Origin: Candidatus Heimdallarchaeota archaeon
GTDB taxonomy: Archaea > Asgardarchaeota > Heimdallarchaeia > JABLTI01
Reading direction: 5' to 3'
Assembly: GCA_030667035.1 (NCBI GenBank)
Contig: DAOUWQ010000066.1
Span: 1 to 7,098, forward strand
DNA length: 7,098 nucleotides
In this document: piece by piece, positions 1 through 6,031 of the stretch
How the letters are laid out: each line of letters opens with the position of its first letter
How positions within the stretch are numbered: position 1 is the stretch's first letter
Translations under genes and position numbers: made by a program
The notes under the pieces: model-generated
What the model saw: the letters and a program-made list of their open reading frames with translations, nothing else
The model's database searches: none
What the model was told of the DNA's origin: nothing

Positions 1-14
1 AAGCATAAGAAAGC

Positions 15-22
15 TTTAAATA
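15..22 (+). promoter_or_regulatory. TATA box (box A) candidate for the thermosome gene
   Basis: TTTAAATA matches the archaeal box A consensus and is preceded by a purine-rich GAAAGC that could act as the TFB recognition element. Initiation about 25 bases downstream would begin near 42-46 and leave a leader of about 70 bases, which is long for archaea. A second candidate, GATATATT at 56-63, would give a leader of about 30 bases. The sequence alone does not decide between them. Confidence 0.5.
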
Positions 23-52
23 TCACTATAAATCACAAAAAAGCATATCAAG

Positions 53-66
53 CGGGATATATTCCG
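53..66. promoter_or_regulatory. 14-bp near-palindrome in the thermosome leader, possible operator
   Basis: CGGGATATATTCCG is symmetric about 59/60, with a single mismatched pair (G56 against T63). It is the only GC-flanked element in a very AT-rich leader. It lies just downstream of the start site predicted from the TATA box at 15-22, a common place for an archaeal repressor to bind. It could instead be a second TATA region. It does not match the CTAAC-N5-GTTAG heat-shock element that I recall from archaeal chaperone promoters. Function is inferred from position and symmetry only. Confidence 0.35.
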
Positions 67-100
67 TGAAAAAAGAAGTTTTACAAATCTAAAAAATATA

Positions 101-107
101 AGGTGAT
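101..107 (+). promoter_or_regulatory. Shine-Dalgarno site of the thermosome gene
   Basis: AGGTGAT is a long match to the 3' end of archaeal 16S rRNA and lies eight bases before the ATG at 116. It fixes the start codon and suggests efficient translation, as expected for an abundant chaperonin. Confidence 0.8.
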
Positions 108-115
108 TTTAAGAA

Positions 116-1762
116 ATGAGTCTCGTAAATCTCGGCGGGCAACAAGTGCTCCTCCTCAGAGAAGGTACCGAAAGGACTACAGGTAAAAATGCTCAACAAA
201 ACAACATTGCCGCTGCAAAAGTTGTTGCTGAAGCAATTAGATCTGCTCTTGGTCCTAAAGGTCTAGATAAAATGTTAGTCGACTCCTTTGGAGATGTTGT
301 TATTACAAACGATGGTGCCACCATCCTCAAAGAAATGGAAATCCAACATCCAGCCGCAAAATTCGTTGTTGAATTAGCAAAAGTTCAAGACGATGAAGTG
401 GGCGATGGAACAACTACTGTAGTTATTATTGCTGGTGAATTATTGAAGCAAGCTGAAGAGCTTCTATCTCAAGATGTTCATGCTAGCATTATTGTTGACG
501 GTTATCGAAAAGCAACAATCAAAGCTTTAGAACACCTAGATGCAATGGCTATCAATGTTGATATCAAAGATAAAGCAATGCTCAAAGAAGCAGTAAGGAC
601 TTCAATGGGTAGCAAAATTATTGCTGGTCACAGTGATTACCTTTCTGAGATTGTTATTGAAGCTGCTTTAGCAGTTACTGTTGAAGAAAATGGAAAGAAA
701 ACCTGCGATATTGATAATGTCAAAATTGAGAAGAAGAAAGGTGAATCCATTAAGGAAACTGAATTAACTAAGGGAATTATTCTCGACAAGAGCATTGTCC
801 ATTCTGGCATGCCAAAGAAAATCGAGGATGCTAAAATACTCTTAATGGATGCCGCTGTCGAAATATCCAAAACTGAATTTGACGCTAAAATAAACATAAC
901 CAATCCAGATCAAATGAAATCATTCCTTGATCAAGAACAATCAATGATCAAAGATATGGTTGATAAAATCATTGCTTCTGGTGCAAATGTTCTTCTCTCA
1001 CAAAAGGGCATTGATGATTTAGCTCAACATTTCCTCGCCAAAAAAGGTATTGTTGCAGTTAGACGAATTAAGAAATCCGACATGGAAAAACTTGCTATGG
1101 CAACAGGAGCAAGCATCGTTACTAGAATTGATGGTATAGAAGCTAGCGACCTCGGCTCTGCAAAAACTGTTGAAGAGCGTAAAATTGCTGATGATGATTT
1201 TGTTTTCGTTGAAGGATGTCCAAATCCAAAGAGCGTTAGTATTATGATTCGTGGCGGTAGCGATATGATTGTTGATGAAGCTGACCGTTCAATCCATGAT
1301 GCTCTCTGTGTTGTTAGAAACATTATCCAAGATGGTGTTGTTGTTCCCGGTGGTGGAGCTCCTCAAATTCATCTCTCACGCAAATTAAAAGAATACGCTA
1401 ATACCCTCTCAGGCAGAGAACAACTAGCAGTTGAAAAGTTCGCTGAAGCCCTTGAAATTATTCCAAGAACTTTAGCTGAAAATGCTGGTTTAGATCCAAT
1501 CGACGTTCTTGTTGCTTTACGAGCTGCACACGACAAAGGTGGAGACACCTTTGGTGTTGACCTTACTTCTGGAAAACCAGTTGATATGGTTAAATCCAAG
1601 GTTTTTGAACCAGTTAGTGTTACTCGACAAGCTATTACTTCCGCAAGTGAAGCAGCTCAAATGATCCTCAGAATTGACGATATCATTGCAGCCAAGTCTT
1701 CACCAGGTGGTGCTCCTGGCGGTATGCCCGGTGGTATGCCTCCTGGTATGGACGGATTCTAA
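116..1762 (+). CDS. ths: Thermosome subunit (group II chaperonin, Hsp60/CCT family)
   Basis: Cytosolic ATP-driven folding chaperone. Family members assemble into double-ring complexes with a built-in lid and are related to eukaryotic CCT/TCP-1. The 548-residue length is typical. Family signatures are in order: LGPKG at 45-49, NDGATI at 65-70, and the nucleotide-binding GDGTTT at 96-101. The middle of the protein is the apical, substrate-binding domain. A VVPGGGAPQ segment returns to the equatorial domain, followed by LAENAGLDPIDVL. The tail from about residue 528 to the end is a Gly-Met-Pro repeat of the GGM type ending in DGF, typical of chaperonin C-termini that project into the cavity. The ATG start is supported by an AGGTGAT Shine-Dalgarno eight bases upstream. 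The gene stands alone with its own promoter, converging on the acetyltransferase gene. Whether it is the alpha, beta or another paralogous subunit cannot be told from one copy. Identity is certain. Confidence 0.98.
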   Translation: MSLVNLGGQQVLLLREGTERTTGKNAQQNNIAAAKVVAEAIRSALGPKGLDKMLVDSFGDVVITNDGATILKEMEIQHPAAKFVVELAKVQDDEVGDGTTTVVIIAGELLKQAEELLSQDVHASIIVDGYRKATIKALEHLDAMAINVDIKDKAMLKEAVRTSMGSKIIAGHSDYLSEIVIEAALAVTVEENGKKTCDIDNVKIEKKKGESIKETELTKGIILDKSIVHSGMPKKIEDAKILLMDAAVEISKTEFDAKINITNPDQMKSFLDQEQSMIKDMVDKIIASGANVLLSQKGIDDLAQHFLAKKGIVAVRRIKKSDMEKLAMATGASIVTRIDGIEASDLGSAKTVEERKIADDDFVFVEGCPNPKSVSIMIRGGSDMIVDEADRSIHDALCVVRNIIQDGVVVPGGGAPQIHLSRKLKEYANTLSGREQLAVEKFAEALEIIPRTLAENAGLDPIDVLVALRAAHDKGGDTFGVDLTSGKPVDMVKSKVFEPVSVTRQAITSASEAAQMILRIDDIIAAKSSPGGAPGGMPGGMPPGMDGF

Positions 1763-1779
1763 GAATTTACTTCTTAGAA
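1757..1779 (+). terminator. Hairpin across the thermosome stop codon, followed by a T-rich tract
   Basis: TTCTAAGAA (1757-1765) and TTCTTAGAA (1771-1779) form a perfect 9-bp inverted repeat around a 5-base loop. The first arm contains the TAA stop (1760-1762). A T-rich tract follows at about 1787-1806. Archaeal termination depends mainly on T-runs, so the T-tract is the likely termination signal. The hairpin may help termination or protect the 3' end of the mRNA. Confidence 0.5.
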
Positions 1780-1830
1780 CTTCCCCTCTTATTTTTTTAT
1801 TTTTAATTTGAATAGAAAAAGTGATTTTGA

Positions 1831-1858
1831 GATTAGCTTGTCCTATATTTTGCTAATC
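1831..1858 (-). terminator. Inverted repeat across the acetyltransferase stop codon
   Basis: GATTAGC (1831-1837) and GCTAATC (1852-1858) are a perfect 7-bp inverted repeat with a 14-base loop. The loop contains the stop codon of the minus-strand gene (1843-1845). Together with the T-rich sequence between the two convergent genes it could form the 3' end of the minus-strand transcript. The long loop makes it a weaker candidate than the thermosome hairpin. Confidence 0.3.
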
Positions 1859-2322
1859 ATTATAATTGCAGATTCACCATCTGTATAGTAGTGCTTGGAA
1901 ATTTTGTGTTGTTGGTAACCAAGCTTTTGATAGAGATTCAATGCCGCTTGATTTGATTCACGTACCTCTAAATATACTTCTCGTACATCACGCAAACGCA
2001 AGGCTTTATGTGCTGCATCCATTAACTTTTCTGCTATTTTTAATCTACGATATTTATCCATCACAGCAATAGAGATGATATGTCCTTTCTTACAAATCCC
2101 AAAACCATAATTCGATAACCCCCTTTCAATTCGAGTCATTTCATACCCGGCAATGTCTCCAAATCCTTCTAACTCAGCTACATTGAAACCTTCTGGAAAT
2201 TTATTTGCAATCTCGAGGAAAAAGAATCTTGGATAGTTTTCAGGGAGACAGATACTATTTACAAGCTGAACAGCTTCTATATCTGTTTCAGGATTAAATC
2301 GTCGTATTTTGTAATTTGTCAC
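1843..2322 (-). CDS. ard1: Protein N-terminal acetyltransferase, Ard1/Naa10-type (GNAT fold)
   Basis: Transfers acetyl from acetyl-CoA to the alpha-amino group of protein N-termini in the cytosol. The 159 residues cover one full GNAT domain. The substrate-site motif LPENY is at 26-30, as in Sulfolobus Ard1 and eukaryotic Naa10. KGHIISIAV (79-87) is the beta-strand leading into the acetyl-CoA loop. YLEVRESNQAALNLYQKLGY (117-136) carries the CoA-contacting Asn and Tyr. YYTDGE (145-150) is the C-terminal family motif. The acetyl-CoA loop normally reads R-R-x-G-x-A, but here it is R92-R-L-K-I-A97, with Lys where Gly is expected. The start is GTG at 2322-2320: the same frame has a TGA just upstream, and GGGA lies about ten bases before it. 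The gene is divergent from the first protease gene and convergent with the thermosome. Family is secure. Activity is slightly in doubt because of the loop change. RimI-like is an alternative label for the same archaeal group. Confidence 0.93.
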   Translation of the reverse strand: MTNYKIRRFNPETDIEAVQLVNSICLPENYPRFFFLEIANKFPEGFNVAELEGFGDIAGYEMTRIERGLSNYGFGICKKGHIISIAVMDKYRRLKIAEKLMDAAHKALRLRDVREVYLEVRESNQAALNLYQKLGYQQHKISKHYYTDGESAIIMISKI

Positions 2323-2339
2323 ACTAGTTCATCCCTTTT

Positions 2340-2363
2340 TCTACATACTTGGGAAAATGTAGA
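2340..2363. repeat. Short inverted repeat upstream of the acetyltransferase gene
   Basis: TCTACAT (2340-2346) and ATGTAGA (2357-2363) are 7-bp arms around a 10-base spacer, 18 bases upstream of the GTG start on the minus strand. It could be an operator or leader hairpin. No convincing TATA box for the minus-strand gene was found in the 195-base divergent gap, whose central part (about 2385-2460) is T-rich on the plus strand. Confidence 0.25.
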
Positions 2364-2471
2364 TTTGGTTCTGCGTTCGGGGGATTATTCTTTTTGTTTT
2401 TAGGTTTTTCTAAACGTAGCAAAATGCTTTTTTTGTAATCTTTGGCTAATTTTTGGATTTTTAAGTAGAAA

Positions 2472-2479
2472 CTTAAATA
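2472..2479 (+). promoter_or_regulatory. TATA box of the first site-2 protease gene
   Basis: CTTAAATA fits archaeal box A and follows the purine-rich AGAAA at 2467-2471. Expected initiation near 2500-2504 would leave a leader of about 15 bases before the TTG start at 2518, just enough to hold the GGTG Shine-Dalgarno at 2507-2510. The geometry of box, start site and ribosome site agrees well. Confidence 0.55.
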
Positions 2480-2517
2480 ATCAATTCTCTGTTATTCATA
2501 ATAGATGGTGCATCTTT

Positions 2518-4155
2518 TTGAGTGAGGACAATAAGAAGAGCAATAATAATGAAGAAAAAAATGCTGATGCTAAAAAAGAGCTAGAAGAAAATATTGAAAC
2601 CTCAAAAGAAGATGAAGGAAAACCATGGGACCAAATTTTATACGAGATGTCTGATTTTTCACAATCAACTAATGTTCAAACCAAATGCTGGAATTGTAAC
2701 TCAAATTTGAAGGGAAATGATTGGTGTGATGTGTGTCGAGCGCCAATAAAAGAGAGCATTAAACAAGAAGTATTAAATCGTCACACTAGTGCAAGCGCAA
2801 TAAAATGCTGGAGGTGTGGAGGGACAACTTCGGGAAATGTATGTGGTATATGTGGTAGCCCCCTAACAGCTGAAGGAATAGAATCGCTCGCAGATAGTAT
2901 TATCCCTACCCCCGACATTCAATCAGATAGAGAGCCAGAATTTCTCTATATCTTATCACCGAAAGATCGTCAATTAATCAAAATCGCTATGAAATTCTCT
3001 GATTTAGAGGCCACTATTGCAAAACATTTCACGATAAAGCGTTCTGCTATAACAAATTTCGGACCAGAAATGTTTATTGAACGACCAGCAGAAAACAAAC
3101 TCTATGATAAATTTGAGGCAGAGAAATTAATTATTGATAATAATCTCCGAGTGCTCTACAAAGGAATTAGGATTCCCTCTAATAATGCTGATTTAGTAGC
3201 AATACGATTCTTTTATTGGAAACCTCAAGAAGAAGTGAATAGATTTAGTTTTAAAAATACTCGTTGGAAGCTCCTCGCTTTAGCTTTAACAATTACGACA
3301 ATTGTCTTGGCAGGTTGGTTCTATACACGCGAGGTTTATGATCTCTTTTCAATTGAAAAAAGTATGGCTGTTGATATTATTATTTTTACTTTTGCCTTGC
3401 TTGGAATTTCTGTGATGCACGAACTAGCGCATTTCATTGTTCAACGTATGAAAAAAATCACCTTATCTTTACCATATTTCCTACCCATTCCCCCCATACC
3501 TGGATTTATGAGTTATTTTTTGCTTGGTACTGCAGGAGGATTTATTCGTGTACTAAATCCAGTACATAAACGGAATGATTTATTTGATCTCTATTTTTAT
3601 GGACCACTGGCAGGGATAGTAACATCAATAGCTCTTTTACTAATAGGACTTTCATCACCTTATGTTGCCGAAATTTCTGATTTATCCCAAACGTCTCTTG
3701 ACAGAGTCGCTGAAATTCAGCAATTTGATCCAGTTATGATTATTATGCTTTTCTTCAATTGGTTTGGTTCAGCTACCAATTTAGCACCTATAATTAACTT
3801 AGAAACTCAAGTATCATTTATCCACCCATTAACGTATGCAGCTATTGTAGGGCTAATTCTAAATGGATTAAACTATCTGCCAGGTTCCATGCTTGACGGT
3901 GGTTTTATATTTCGAAGTTTATTTGGAGAACGATTAACTCGAATCTTTTCTTTTATTACATCACTATTTCTTATGTTTAATTTCACAACATGGGGTCTAG
4001 GAGTATTAACAATGTTCGTTCCGAGGAACCTATTTCAAACACCAGTTACAAATGAAGCACTACAACCTCATTGGTCAAGATACGTTCTTGGAGCACTCGC
4101 ATTAGCAATTGCAGTTGTGTGCTTCCCTATTCCTTCATTTATTTTCACACCTTAG
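2518..4155 (+). CDS. Zinc-ribbon site-2 protease (M50 family), intact copy
   Basis: Intramembrane zinc metalloprotease of the S2P/M50 family, 545 residues. Residues 1-50 are a charged, Lys/Glu/Asn-rich leader without a signal peptide. Two zinc ribbons follow: C57/C60 with C70/C73, and C97/C100 with C109/C112. Residues about 140-245 form a soluble linker domain. The membrane core from about 250 to the end has several hydrophobic segments. The active-site HELAH is at 301-305, a GTAGG loop at 337-341, LFD...GPLAG at 355-366, and N-x-x-P-x-x-x-LDGG at 452-462, where D460 is the expected third zinc ligand. Family members cut transmembrane segments. The loop pattern resembles the EGY-type branch. 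The start is TTG at 2518, chosen because GGTG lies seven bases upstream; the next Met is residue 44. It is followed after 104 bases by a paralogue. The residue after LDGG is Phe463, where many M50 proteins and the paralogue have His. Substrate unknown. Confidence 0.92.
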   Translation: MSEDNKKSNNNEEKNADAKKELEENIETSKEDEGKPWDQILYEMSDFSQSTNVQTKCWNCNSNLKGNDWCDVCRAPIKESIKQEVLNRHTSASAIKCWRCGGTTSGNVCGICGSPLTAEGIESLADSIIPTPDIQSDREPEFLYILSPKDRQLIKIAMKFSDLEATIAKHFTIKRSAITNFGPEMFIERPAENKLYDKFEAEKLIIDNNLRVLYKGIRIPSNNADLVAIRFFYWKPQEEVNRFSFKNTRWKLLALALTITTIVLAGWFYTREVYDLFSIEKSMAVDIIIFTFALLGISVMHELAHFIVQRMKKITLSLPYFLPIPPIPGFMSYFLLGTAGGFIRVLNPVHKRNDLFDLYFYGPLAGIVTSIALLLIGLSSPYVAEISDLSQTSLDRVAEIQQFDPVMIIMLFFNWFGSATNLAPIINLETQVSFIHPLTYAAIVGLILNGLNYLPGSMLDGGFIFRSLFGERLTRIFSFITSLFLMFNFTTWGLGVLTMFVPRNLFQTPVTNEALQPHWSRYVLGALALAIAVVCFPIPSFIFTP

Positions 4156-4202
4156 AAAGCACTTTGATTCTCCATATCCGAATTTCAAATTATAAGCTAG
4201 TC

Positions 4203-4210
4203 TTTATTAA
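4203..4210 (+). promoter_or_regulatory. Possible TATA box of the second site-2 protease gene
   Basis: TTTATTAA lies about 50 bases before the TTG start at 4260 and would place initiation near 4230-4234. The gap after the first protease gene (4156-4259) is long enough for a separate promoter, but co-transcription with the first copy is equally possible. The box is an imperfect match to the consensus. Confidence 0.3.
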
Positions 4211-4247
4211 ATCGTATGTTGAAGATATAACGTAGAAGCTGGATATT

Positions 4248-4252
4248 GAGGT
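4248..4252 (+). promoter_or_regulatory. Shine-Dalgarno deciding a TTG start
   Basis: GAGGT lies seven bases before the TTG at 4260. The only Met in the zinc-ribbon half is residue 184, well after both ribbons. The TTG start is therefore well supported. The first copy has the same arrangement: GGTG, a short T-rich spacer, then TTG. Confidence 0.65.
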
Positions 4253-4259
4253 CGCTTTT

Positions 4260-4910
4260 TTGACATCAGAAAAAACAAATGATTTTGATAAAGATATTGA
4301 ATCTACGACAAAAATAGCTGAAACTAAAATTGCATCAACAAAAGATAGCAAAAATGACTATAGAATACAATCTACTAAAGAAGATACAGACTTTTGTTGG
4401 AATTGTGGGGCACCAATCCCCCATCCAGATGTTGTGAAATGTTTCAAATGTAGAGCACCACTTCAAGAAGATGTCAAAGAAAAAGTTCTTGCAAGATCAG
4501 AAACACCAATTGGAGTCAAGTGTTGGGATTGCAATGGTACTACATCAGGAGATACATGTGGAATTTGTGGGGCACCTCTCACAAGACATGGTTTATCTTA
4601 TTTGAAGGCCGTAGTTGAAACCCCAAGAATTGAAATCAAGAAGACTATAAGTGTCGTAGCACCTAAAATACGAGATTTAAAACAAATAGACCTAACATTA
4701 GATGAAATTAATGATATAGTATCCGAGCATTTACAAATTATCGACAGCCAAATTATTGAAAGTATCGGTCCTAAAATTGTTGTTCAAAGACCAGAACAAG
4801 GATCCGAGAAAATGAAATTTACTGCTTTGAGAAAGGAATCTATTTTCACTGAAAATAACTTAAAAGTACTCATTCGCAATGAGCCCATTGCTACGGTAAT
4901 AAACAAATAG
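4260..4910 (+). CDS. Zinc-ribbon half of the split second site-2 protease
   Basis: 216 residues, cut off by a TAG at 4908-4910. Residues 1-40 are a charged, Lys/Thr/Asp-rich leader with no signal peptide. Zinc ribbon one has C46/C49 and C61/C64. Zinc ribbon two has C88/C91 and C100/C103, and shares the TTSGxxCGICGxPLT pattern with the first copy. Residues 130-210 match the soluble linker domain of the first copy, including IGPKIVVQRPE against FGPEMFIERPA and ENNLKVL against DNNLRVL. There is no membrane segment. If translated alone it would be a soluble zinc-ribbon protein lacking protease activity. More likely it is the front part of a single protease gene interrupted by the frameshift described in the whole-gene entry. 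Confidence 0.8.
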   Translation: MTSEKTNDFDKDIESTTKIAETKIASTKDSKNDYRIQSTKEDTDFCWNCGAPIPHPDVVKCFKCRAPLQEDVKEKVLARSETPIGVKCWDCNGTTSGDTCGICGAPLTRHGLSYLKAVVETPRIEIKKTISVVAPKIRDLKQIDLTLDEINDIVSEHLQIIDSQIIESIGPKIVVQRPEQGSEKMKFTALRKESIFTENNLKVLIRNEPIATVINK

Positions 4911-5866
4911 TCATTCGATTCTATTATTGGGAAAAAGAATCAGCTCAAGAGCAATTCAAATTTAAGAAAATCGCTTTGAATATTGGATTGTTTCTGGCAA
5001 CAATTGTAACTGTTTCATTAGCAGGTTGGACTTATATTTCATCTACATTTGAAACCTATAATATTTCAGGAAATATGGCACTTGATATTTTTCTTTACAC
5101 AATTTGTCTTATGGGCATTTTGACAATCCACGAACTTGGTCACTACTTTGTATCAAGAAGTAAGAAAATTGACGCTTCGTTACCGTATTTCATTCCAGTA
5201 CCATCATTCCCAGCTTTTCCAACTCTAGGAACATTTGGCGCAGTTATTCAACAGAAGGAACAAATTGCCACCCGAGATGATTTATTCGATGTAGGTTTCT
5301 CAGGGCCAATAGCTGGATTCGTTGTTGCAGTGCCGATATTCATTATTGGACTAAAACTAACATATGTAGCAGATATTCCTGTACCAGCAGGTGACCCAAT
5401 TAATCTAACGCTTATACCTACAGTTTTTCTAAGTAATTGGTTAGAGCAGTTTAGCTTTGTAACGGGCATAATACCCTATTATGACCCCACAACACAAGTT
5501 ATTGTTCAACATCCAGTCGCATTTGCAGGATGGGTGGGTTTTATCCTGACAGGTATTAATTTAATGCCAGCAAGTCAATTAGATGGTGGGCACACAGCAC
5601 GAGCAGTCTTTGGCGATGCACCTCACAGAATAATTACAATAGTAATCGGTCTATTGCTAGCACTGAATCAATTTACAAGATACTTTGGTTTTCTAATACT
5701 GTTCATGGGAATGTTCCAAAAACATCCAGGACCAACAGATGACGTATCAAAGGTTCATTGGTCAAAATATATCTACTTGATATTCGGATACTTTTTAGCG
5801 ATTATTTGTACCCCGTTGCCAATATTTCAAGTATTATCACTACTAGGTGTACCTCTTACAGGGTAA
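4911..5866 (+). CDS. Protease half (M50 membrane core) of the split second site-2 protease
   Basis: Open in this frame from 4883. The frame contains no ATG ahead of the membrane core, and its first plausible start is a TTG at 4976 (296 residues), which lacks a clear Shine-Dalgarno. Counting from that TTG, the catalytic HELGH is at 52-56. GTFGAVIQ (85-92) and LFDVGFSGPIAGF (103-115) are EGY-like S2P signatures. N-L-M-P-A-S-Q-LDGGH is at 185-196, with D193 as the third zinc ligand. Several hydrophobic segments surround these motifs. The LDGGH histidine, lost in the first copy, is kept here. The 22 codons before the TTG (4910-4975) encode IRFYYW and a Lys-rich stretch that match the first copy, so they are probably translated as part of one longer protein. 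Catalytic capacity looks intact if the protein is made. Confidence 0.8.
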
Positions 5867-5876
5867 CCTAAATTCC

Positions 5877-5901
5877 TTTTCTTTTTCATTAACACTTTTT
5901 T
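5877..5901 (+). terminator. T-rich tract after the second protease gene
   Basis: A run of T clusters, including CCTTTTCTTTTTC and ACTTTTTTG, begins about ten bases after the stop at 5864-5866. T-rich tracts are the usual archaeal termination signal. With a TATA-like box further on (5944-5952), this suggests that the following membrane protein gene can be transcribed separately. Confidence 0.4.
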
Positions 5902-5943
5902 GTATCAAATGATATTAGGCGACACAAGTAAGAAAGCTCTTTT

Positions 5944-5952
5944 CATATAAAA
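5944..5952 (+). promoter_or_regulatory. TATA box candidate for the membrane protein gene
   Basis: CATATAAAA lies 76 bases before the ATG at 6028. Initiation near 5970-5975 would give a leader of about 55 bases that includes the short reading frame at 6002-6031. Confidence 0.35.
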
Positions 5953-6001
5953 TGAGAATGAAAGATATTTGATTGAGAAAACTAGAGTAATAGGAATAAT
6001 T

Positions 6002-6031
6002 ATGAGTGAATTCAAGGAGGGTAATTTATGA
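6002..6031 (+). CDS. Possible 9-residue leader peptide overlapping the next gene's start
   Basis: ATG at 6002 opens a frame encoding MSEFKEGNL that stops at TGA 6029-6031, overlapping the ATG of the membrane protein gene in an ATGA arrangement. AGGA at 5992-5995 could serve as its ribosome site. The region repeats TATGAGTGAA at 6001-6010 and 6027-6036, so the start of the real gene is duplicated 26 bases upstream. It may be a translation-coupling leader, or only a leftover of a small tandem duplication. Being this short, it cannot be judged by coding statistics. Confidence 0.25.
   Translation: MSEFKEGNL
6014..6021 (+). promoter_or_regulatory. Strong Shine-Dalgarno of the membrane protein gene
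   Basis: AAGGAGGG lies six bases before the ATG at 6028. It is the strongest ribosome site in the window and selects this ATG over the one at 6002. Confidence 0.8.

Larger units (their letters stand above)
4260..5866 (+). pseudogene. Second zinc-ribbon site-2 protease, frameshifted whole gene
   Basis: This entry joins two reading frames that together reproduce the first protease copy. The upstream frame ends in VINK-stop at 4910. The other frame reads IVIRFYYW from 4907 onward, matching LVAIRFFYW of the first copy. The frames overlap only in 4883-4907, so the shift must occur there. Adding one base, for example one more A in the A-run at 4905-4907, restores an uninterrupted protein of about 535 residues, against 545 for the paralogue. 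All key residues survive: four CxxC pairs, HELGH and LDGGH. No second lesion is visible. This points to a very recent mutation or a homopolymer sequencing/assembly error rather than a decayed gene. Programmed frameshifting is less likely because no classic slippery heptamer is present. Confidence 0.8.

Noticed and set aside
637..1599. Three open frames on the minus strand (637-903, 1024-1323, 1369-1599)
   Set aside because: They lie inside the thermosome gene, whose protein is unmistakable. They have no recognisable domain or ribosome site and are antisense shadows.
1690..1762. Short GGTATGCC-like repeats at the end of the thermosome gene as a DNA repeat element
   Set aside because: They encode the Gly-Gly-Met tail typical of chaperonins, so the repetition is explained at the protein level.
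1866..2072. Plus-strand open frame of 68 codons
   Set aside because: It is antisense to the acetyltransferase, which has clear family motifs; the peptide has no recognisable features.
2385..2470. T-rich stretch in the divergent gap as a small RNA gene
   Set aside because: No stable stem, no promoter-terminator pairing and no recognisable RNA family; low complexity alone is not evidence.
4899..4910. Programmed -1 frameshifting at ATA-AAC-AAA-TAG
   Set aside because: The heptamer AAACAAA does not fit the X-XXY-YYZ pattern: after slippage the A-site tRNA would face CAA rather than AAA. I see no obvious downstream stimulatory structure. Not excluded, but less likely than a lesion or a homopolymer error.
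5248..5469. Minus-strand open frame of 73 codons
   Set aside because: It is antisense to the protease core of the second copy and has no domain or ribosome site.
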